A stretch of 64,000 nt of DNA, from assembly GCF_029962835.1 (NCBI RefSeq), contig NC_080579.1, positions 81,175,959 to 81,239,958 of the forward strand. The letters run 5' to 3'. The stretch's first letter is position 1. The number at the start of each line of letters is the position of its first letter. The translations under genes and the position numbers were made by a program. Source of the DNA: Magnolia sinica (Eukaryota > Streptophyta > Magnoliopsida > Magnoliales > Magnoliaceae). The notes below the pieces were generated by a model. That model saw only the letters and a program-made list of their open reading frames with translations. It was not told the origin of the DNA and searched no databases. This document shows, in pieces, positions 57,510 to 64,000 of the stretch.

Positions 57510-58120
57510 ATTGGGGCACAGATTGAATCTGAGAGCATAATATCATTGGCTTCTAATCCTAAGTTCGATGTTGAGAAATATTCCAGCAAAAATAAATTTG
57601 AATTATGGAAAGTCAAGATGACTAGTCTCTTGGTTCAGCAAGGATTGGATGATGCACTCTTTGAGAATCGACCGGAATCTATAACAAATGATGAATGGAA
57701 TAAGATGGAGAACCTCTATCCAATTGTGTCTAACGGATGAGGTCATCTATAATGTCATGAGAGAGAAAACTGCAGCAAGTTTATGGGCAAAATTCGAGCA
57801 CATCTATGAGAAGAAATCTCTTGAGAATCGTCTATACTTGAAGTTTCAATTATGCAATCTAAAGATGACAGAAGGAAGTGATATTGAGGCCCACATTAGA
57901 AACTTTAATATGATAATTTACAAATTGTTGAATGTGGAGGAAATGATTAAGAATGATGATCAAGCATGTATCATGTTAAACTCTCTCTTGGGTTCATATG
58001 AGTTATTCAAAGACTCGTTGTGCACTGGTAGATCAACCTTGAGTTGTTATCTCAACCCTTATGGGAAAGGCAGTGACATGGCACCTCTATTGATGCATTA
58101 GTTATTAGGGGATAAAATTC
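57510..58120 (+). pseudogene. copia-2 gag
   Basis: Tnt1-type Gag: KFELWKVKMTSLLVQQGLDDAL in one frame to 57740. From 57688 a second frame gives REKTAASLWAKFEHIYEKKSLENRLYLK, MTEGSDIEAHIRNFN and DDQACIMLNSLLGSYE. One frameshift lies near 57720. Confidence 0.88.
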
Positions 58121-58164
58121 TGAGCCAGACAGTGGATCTTCTCGATTAAGATTTAAATCCAAGG

Positions 58165-58660
58165 GCAATGGCAAGGGAAAGTTAAAGTGTTGGAGCTATG
58201 GGACATCTCAACACATGAAGAAGATCGTAAAAATCATAAGGTAAAAAAAAAGAACTTAGAGGCTTCTTCTAAGGAAGTCAACACTGCCAAGTCTGATGAA
58301 GGTACAAGTGGATGGGACATATTGTCAGTATCTATGGTTGGACACTTATACAATGATCATAGGGACAAGTGGATTTTGGATACTAGGGCGTCATATCACA
58401 TGACTCCTCATCGGAGTTGGCACAGCATTTATAGAAAGTGCGATGGTGGCCAGGTATTTATGACCAATGACAATGCTGGTAATGTAATTGGTGTTAGATC
58501 GGTGCGCATTAAGATGTTTGATGGCATGGAGCGTACCTTGACCGAAGTGAGATACATTTTGATATAAGGAAGAGTTTAATATCTCTTGGAGCACTGAAGG
58601 CGCTTGGGTGCAAATTCACTGGCCTATATTATGTCATTAAAGTTTTGAAAGTGACACTCA
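58165..58660 (+). pseudogene. copia-2 zinc knuckle and protease
   Basis: A decayed knuckle (CWSYGTSQHMKK) precedes WILDTRASYHMTPHRSW. The protease active site D-S/T-G has become D-T-R, which would abolish activity. GGQVFMTNDNAGNVIGV and MERTLTEVRYILI follow, with a stop at 58565. Confidence 0.88.
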
Positions 58661-58759
58661 TTGTTGTGAAGGTATAGAAGAGTGAGAACCTATATAGGTT
58701 GATTGGGAGTACATCATTGGGTGGAGCTGCAGCATCTGTAGTGGATTCCACATCTGAGT

Positions 58760-59640
58760 GTATGTAGCATGCACATTTAGGCCAAATGAGCGAGCGGGGC
58801 ATGAAGGTACTCTTTAACTGTTGTTTATTTTCAGTTTTTTAAAGTTTTTATTTAAATATATGCAAGCATTGTATATATGGTAAATATTGGAGGTTACCTT
58901 TTAAATCTGGAAAACATGTATATGTGCGTGTTCTTGATTATGTGCATGCTGATGTATGGGGGTTGTCGCCCATAGTTTCTGCTGAAGGATCGTCATGGTT
59001 CGTCACATTTATTGACGACTACTCAAGTGTGGATTTATTTTATGAAAAATAAATTCGATATTTTTACCAATTTTAAAAAATGGAAAGTGATGTGAAAAAA
59101 CAGTTAGGGCGAAATGTAAAGGTTCTAAGGACAGATAATGGTGAAAAATTTACTTTAAGTAAATTTAATCAATATTTTAAAGATGAAGGAATCGTGAGGC
59201 ACAACACAGTGCACCACTCACTAGAACAAAACGATATGGCTGAGTGGATGAAACAGACTCTCTTAGAGAAGGCCCGATGCATGGTTGGTAATACTGGGTT
59301 GAGCAAGGAATTATGGACAAAGGTTGTTAACATAGCTTGTTACTTGGTAAATCAATCCCCTTCTACGTCTATCAATTGTAAAATTTTAGAAAAAGTATGG
59401 AGTGGTCAGAAGGTAGACTACTCGGGAGTGCGTGTGTTTAGTTCTAAAGCTTACTCTCATGTACCATCAGTTGAGATAGATAAGCTAGATCAAAGAGCCA
59501 AGAAATACATTTTTGTTGGCTATTGTGGTGGTGTGAAGGGATACAGGTTGTATAACTAGGTCACACGAAAAATCATCCTTAGTCGTGACATCAAATTCGA
59601 CGAAGGATCCTTATTCCGTAAGGATGAGCAAGAAGAAATA
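58760..59640 (+). pseudogene. copia-2 integrase
   Basis: A degraded start with LGQMSERGMKVL and YCKHCIYG (zinc-binding end, about 58780-58880) leads to the core. The clean frame at 59080-59559 has VLRTDNGEKFTLSKFNQY, then HNTVHHSLEQNDMAEWMKQTLLEKARCM (normally PQQNGVAERMNRTL) and KKYIFVGYCGGVKGYRLYN. The expected start of the core near 59000 is VTFIDDYS-like. Confidence 0.87.
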
Positions 59641-59819
59641 GAAAAGTTGGTGGTGGATATTCAATTGGACAGAGATGAAACTCAGGTCGAGACAGAGACA
59701 TAGATAGAGGTACATGAGCAAGTGAAGCAACCACCTGTGAGAAGGAATCCACCACAGGATCACAAGTTACCGGCGAGATACAATGATGACTTAAATATCG
59801 CATATGCCCTCATTACAAA

Positions 59820-61260
59820 TTAGGGGGATCCGTTTACTCTTCAAGAGGCTCTTGATGAGCCGGATGCAAAAAAGTAAAAAGCGATGATGGACAATGAGAT
59901 GGACTTCTTGTACAATAACGGGACATGGGAGCTAGTGGAGCTTCATATTGGTCGTAAAGTGATCTGGTACAAGTGGATCTTCAAGAAAAAATAATATATG
60001 TGCAAGGCAAAGTTGGTAGCAAATGAATATGCTCAGAGAGAAGGTATGGACTTCACTGAGATATTTGATATCTATCAAAATCGTGTTGGCGATGGTTGCC
60101 CAATACAATCTCGAGCTGCAGCAGATGGATGTGAAGACTGCATTCCTGCATGGGGAATTAGAAGAGCAAATATACATGAAATAACTAGAATGTTACGAAA
60201 TACAAAGGACAAAGAACAAGGTTTGCAAGTTAAAGAGGTCGTTGTTAGGGGTGCACATCGAACCGGTAGAACAGTGGAACTGGACCGGAACAGACCAAAC
60301 GGTCCGCTTTGGTCCAGTTCTAGAGTACATCAGTTCCGGTTCCGGTTCCAAAATTAAAGAACCGTTTAATTCGGTTCGATTCCGGTTTGGGGTTAAGTAG
60401 AACCGAACCGAACCGTGGTCCAAACCATGAATCTGAACCATGGATCCAATCCGTGCAACTAAACTTGGAACCGAACCGTGGAACCGTGAGTTTACAATAT
60501 ATTTTAGTTGTATATTTGACTCATGATTTATGGTTTACAATGTACCTTTTGATTGTTTTCATAAATGTATTTTTTCACACCATATACAATATCTAAACCA
60601 TTCATCAAATGGATCACAACGCGAATGGACATGGGCTAAATTATAAAATAGAACATGCAATTAAGATGGATTAGAAAAAGCCCAGAACCGAACCGTTTTT
60701 CACGATTCGATTCCGGTTCAGTTCTAGGGTGCTAACGGTCCGGTTCCGATTCTGAAAATCCTAGAACCTGAAGGAAAGGTTCGGTTCCGGTTTCACTCCA
60801 GAACCGGACCAAACCAAACCGTGTACACCCCTAGTCGTTGTATGGCCAGAAATAGTCACCTAGGTAGTGGTACAAAAAGTTTGATTCTTTCGTTATGAGT
60901 CAGAAGTTTATCAAGAGTGAGTCGATCACTATGTCTTTTACAAAACACTGAGTGATGGCAAATCCATCATCCTGGTGTTGTATATTGATGACATGTTAAT
61001 TGCCAGTTATAGCATGTCTGAAATCAATTTACTAAAGACTCGGATATTAGAGACACTTGAGATAAAAGATCTGAGGGCTGCAAGGAGTGTTCCTGGCATC
61101 GATATACATAAAGATAGGAAGAGGAGTAAGCTTTGGTTATCTCAGGTAAAATACATTAAGAAGGTGTTGATCAAGTATAAGATGGACAAGGCAAAACTGG
61201 TCAGCGTTCCCCACACAGCTCACTTCAAACTATCCTCATAACAATATCCTAGAACAGATA
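59820..61260 (+). pseudogene. copia-2 reverse transcriptase, split by a hAT MITE
   Basis: Begins FTLQEALDEPDAKK, MDFLYNNGTWELVEL, CKAKLVANEYAQREGMDFTEIF. After a frameshift it reaches the K-x-K-R-SLYG point at about 60240, where the MITE is inserted. It resumes at 60842 and contains VLYIDDMLIAS (60973-61005), where YIDD replaces the usual YVDD, and LGIDIHKDRK-like GIDIHKDRKRSKLWLSQVKYI. Confidence 0.87.
60246..60833. mobile_element. hAT MITE with perfect 8-bp target duplication
   Basis: GTCGTTGT occurs at 60238-60245 and 60834-60841. The ends are TAGGGGTGCACA and TGTACACCCCTA, classic hAT-type inverted termini. Subterminal parts are packed with GGTTCCGG / CCGGAACC and GAACCGAACC words, as expected for transposase-binding repeats. 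It lies between RT codons, so excision of one copy of the flank plus the element restores the host phase. It has no coding capacity. Confidence 0.95.
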
Positions 61261-61372
61261 AAGAAAAACAGGGTATGTCTCATGTGCCTTATTCGGATGT
61301 GGTTGATAGCTTGATATATGTCATGGTCTGTACGAGACAGAATATTTCACGGGCGGTTGGTGTTGTTAGCAG

Positions 61373-61408
<36 letters not shown>

Positions 61409-61975
61409 CTAACCCTAGAAAGCAACTGTGGGAAGCGGTAAAATGGCTACTTCAATATATTTGAGGTACACACGACTACATCTTATCTTTTGAAAAAACA
61501 GAGGCCAAGTTAGTTGGATATGTAGAGTCAGATTACGCGGGCAGTGTGGATTCTAGAAAGTCGACTTTAGGTTAGTCGTTTATGTTGGCAGGTAGAGCAA
61601 TCAGTTGGATGTCAAAGCTTCAATCTGTGGTGACTATTTCCACAACCAAATCTGAGTATATGGCAGTGATGGAGGCATTCAAGGAAGGTGTTTGGTTGAG
61701 AGGGATGATAAATCAGTAGGGACTTCAGTAGGAAGTCATGCTAGTTAATTGTGACAGCGAAAGTGCTATTAATTTATCTAAAAATTATGTTTATCACTCA
61801 CGTACTAAACACATTAATGTTTGTTACTATTTTATCTAGCAAGTGCTTGAGGAATGAGGCGTGACTCTGGAGAAGATTAACACAAGCGTGAATCCGGCGG
61901 ACGTGCTCACTAAAGTAGATCCCACAAAGAAGTTCAAGTTCTGTGCAACTTCTATAGGCTTGGCGAAGGCATAAA
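61260..61975 (+). pseudogene. copia-2 RNase H
   Basis: VPYSDVVDSLIYVMVCTRQNI-like start (61285-61345), a TA/GT microsatellite replacing part of it (61370-61410), then GYVESDYAGSVDSRKST, ISWMSKLQSVVTISTTKSEYMA, CDSESAINLSKN and KHINV. It ends NPADVLTKV. Several stops. Confidence 0.87.
61370..61410. repeat. (TA)n(TG)n microsatellite within copia-2 RNase H
   Basis: TA then about fourteen TG units interrupt the coding remnant. Confidence 0.92.
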
Positions 61976-61990
61976 TGGAAGATGGAGCGT

Positions 61991-63315
61991 GCACGAAAAG
62001 AAATGGTAGAGTTATTATGCAAGGTAGAATTAGAAATAAGAAAAAAGTGAAAGTGCCCTGGTTTGTCAATTAACGTGACATGTGAGTCATATAGTCCAGT
62101 GAGCCCCATATGAAGACTACAAGTTGAAGACTCAACAAGTGGATCTGTGCAAAAGTCTCTAAAGGTAAATGAAAACCTCACATACCATGACCAAAACACC
62201 ATAGGTAATAATCTCCATTCAAAAAACTATAATCTATCCCAAAAATATCTAGAAAAATATCTTTGATAGATTAAATAATGGATAACATAATTACAAGAAT
62301 AGATGAAAATATACAAAGTTTTTCTACAACTATCAATGACATCAAAATTTGTGTTTTAATGGCATCGAGATGTATTCGATGACATCGAGATTGTGACCAA
62401 ATATGTCCAGCAACCATTTGACATATTACTGGAATTATTCGATATAATTGAGATCTATTCAATGTCATCGAAATTCAAATTTTGATGACATCAAGGAAGG
62501 CTCGATGGCATCGAAACATAGGCACAAAATATCCAGCAAGCTATGAAGGAAAATCATGATTTATTCGATGACATTGAATTTCAAACTTCGATGACATCGA
62601 AATTGGGACCAATTTGTCGAGATAGTTTGTGAAGAAAAAAAAAGGAATTATTCAATGTCACTAAAATTTAAATTTCGATGACATCAATGTAGTCTCGATG
62701 ACATGATGTTTAAATTTCATAACTCTCCAAGTAAACCTCAAGTTCTCTTGGTAAGAAAAATTCGATGACATTGGAGTCTATTTGAGTCATCGAAGGAAAC
62801 TTCAATGACATCAAACGACCTTCGATAACATCGAACGCAGACAGATTTCTATCCATTTTTTTACCGTTTAAACTTTATTGCCTATTTAAAGAGGCTTGCT
62901 TCTTAAGTTCCACAGTAAGAAAATGAGAGAGATTTAAGAGAGTTAATACTATAGTTGATCTACCCTCCATTTTAAATCTCTTTTTTCATGGGAGTTCATC
63001 TTTCAATCCCCTCTTAAATGCAATCATTGTTATATTAATAGATCGGATTGAAAAATGAATTCTACCATTCGAGGATCTTTCAGCAACACCTTAATAGCAA
63101 TTTATTAAACTAAAATCCTTTAAATGAAAAATATTCTGAAATCTCTCCAACACTTTAAGACCAACATTTAATAGAGTAGATTTCATAAAATACCTTGACC
63201 CAATACCGGCGACTTGCATAGGAAGCATACACAGCTATTGCAGATCAAGAAAGCTGAAGACCCTCCATCAACAAGAAAGATCACCTTCAGCATGTGCTAT
63301 CAACGGGGCTCATCT
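61991..63315 (+). other. Unclassified LTR-like DNA with a CGATGACATCGA word array
   Basis: No gene. 62330-62840 contains about fifteen variants of TCGATGACATCGA. CCTATTTAAAGAGG at about 62882 is TATA-like and is followed by a transcript-like leader, which suggests a plus-strand LTR of a relative of copia-2. Boundaries are not found. Confidence 0.5.
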
Positions 63316-64000
63316 TGTCACGCCCCAAACTCGGAAACCGGGCTCACAAAATTCCCGATCGCCGAATCTGGCGCCGACAGCCTCCGTAGAACCCCATTCT
63401 CGGCTCCCAGCGCCCATTCGCCAGGTTCCGATCCTGGGATGCCACAAGGAGGATTTTGTATATCAGTTTGATTCGTAATAAGCATAGCCAAAGGCATAAC
63501 CCACAAACAACAACCAAAAACTCCATCACATTTCCACTATAATCAAAAACTTTACAAGTACAATGAGCATAAGGGAAATACAATGAAGATAGACCAAAAC
63601 TCCAAAAGAAGATCAGCCACGCGTCCAAACCTCAGCGCTGCTGCGATCCAACGCATCTATCGTGCATAAGCTTATAGAAAGCTTAGAGGGTGGTGAAAGC
63701 GTATGCTCAAGGTGATAATGTAGCTATGCAGTATCAGAGTAATGCGGAACATGCTGATGAATGCTAAGAATCTCATTAGCCGTGCCAAGGCCATGCGGTG
63801 CAAGGAATGATGTCGGCCATACCAAGGCCATGCAAGGCGAAATGCAAGTCAAGCATACAAATCCTCATCTAAGTCCACATGTCAATACGGCTCAAATCTG
63901 AAATATCCTAGTACACTCCAAGCAGATTGCCGCCCATGCAATAAGGTGAGTGGAAAAGACCTCAATATCCAACTTATCAATATCGGGCTCGGCTCGTCAA
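63316..64000 (-). repeat. Edge of a third gypsy LTR (same family as 2859-6757)
   Basis: Starts TGTCACGCCCCAAACTCGG and follows the first 1.1 kb of the 2859 LTR closely to the window end, closer to it than to the solo LTR. The left flank (CATCT) is not a PBS complement. Given the orientation, it is the outer end of a 3' LTR or a solo LTR; the rest lies to the right. Confidence 0.88.

Larger units (their letters stand above)
56943..61990 (+). mobile_element. Tork/Tnt1-like Ty1/copia element (copia-2), degraded, 3' LTR not found
   Basis: LTR, PBS, gag, protease, integrase, RT and RNase H follow in copia order on the plus strand, with many stops and frameshifts. RT is split by a hAT MITE (60246-60833). 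After the RNase H end (NPADVLTKV, about 61890-61920) I cannot find a second copy of the 5' LTR, so the 3' end is lost or replaced and the right limit is approximate. Confidence 0.87.

Overview
The window looks like repeat-rich nuclear DNA from a flowering plant. It holds one gene that reads as intact, a two-exon pectinesterase at 38129-41987. Nearly everything else is transposable-element sequence, much of it nested. The recurring short elements built around 'GTGGGGCCCACC...TGATGTATGT...TTTATCCACACCGTCCATC' remind me of magnoliid genomes (Magnolia, Liriodendron, Cinnamomum type), but that is from memory and cannot be proved here.

Layout. 1-6757: 5' part of a minus-strand Ty3/gypsy chromovirus-like element (RT, protease, gag, PBS and a 3.9-kb 5' LTR), broken by frameshifts. 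6861-about 20990: an old plus-strand Ty1/copia element with two recognisable LTRs. It is split by a 694-bp solo LTR (9213-9906, target duplication TATAC) and by a 7.5-kb non-autonomous element (10150-17620). That inner element has 2-kb LTRs, a tRNA-Asp type PBS and a PPT, but no reverse transcriptase. It carries only a degraded acidic open frame.

20885-37485: an old direct tandem duplication with units A and B of about 8 kb, each headed by the same copia LTR tail. The two units give natural empty and filled sites. From these I can delimit a family of long, nearly full-length-palindromic elements with 9-bp target duplications (Mutator-like MITEs), inserted independently in A and B.

37486-42200: pectinesterase locus with TATA box, exon 1, a 2.3-kb intron containing a solo LTR, exon 2 and a poly(A) signal. 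42485-46424: more MITEs and LTR fragments. 46425-51976: a minus-strand copia-type LTR split by a 3.8-kb solo LTR of the same gypsy family as the left edge, and also carrying a 109-bp LINE tail with 21-bp target duplications. 53040-54180: a degenerate tandem repeat. 54270-56730: a LINE remnant with a third member of the 0.6-0.7-kb solo-LTR family. 56943-about 61990: a degraded Tork/Tnt1-like copia element whose RT is split by a 588-bp hAT MITE with a perfect 8-bp target duplication. 63316-64000: the edge of a third gypsy LTR.

Apart from the pectinesterase, the coding remnants are broken retrotransposon proteins and do not form pathways. The most instructive parts are the tandem duplication as a record of MITE insertions, the RT-less element with its own acidic open frame, and the short-motif arrays inside the LTRs.
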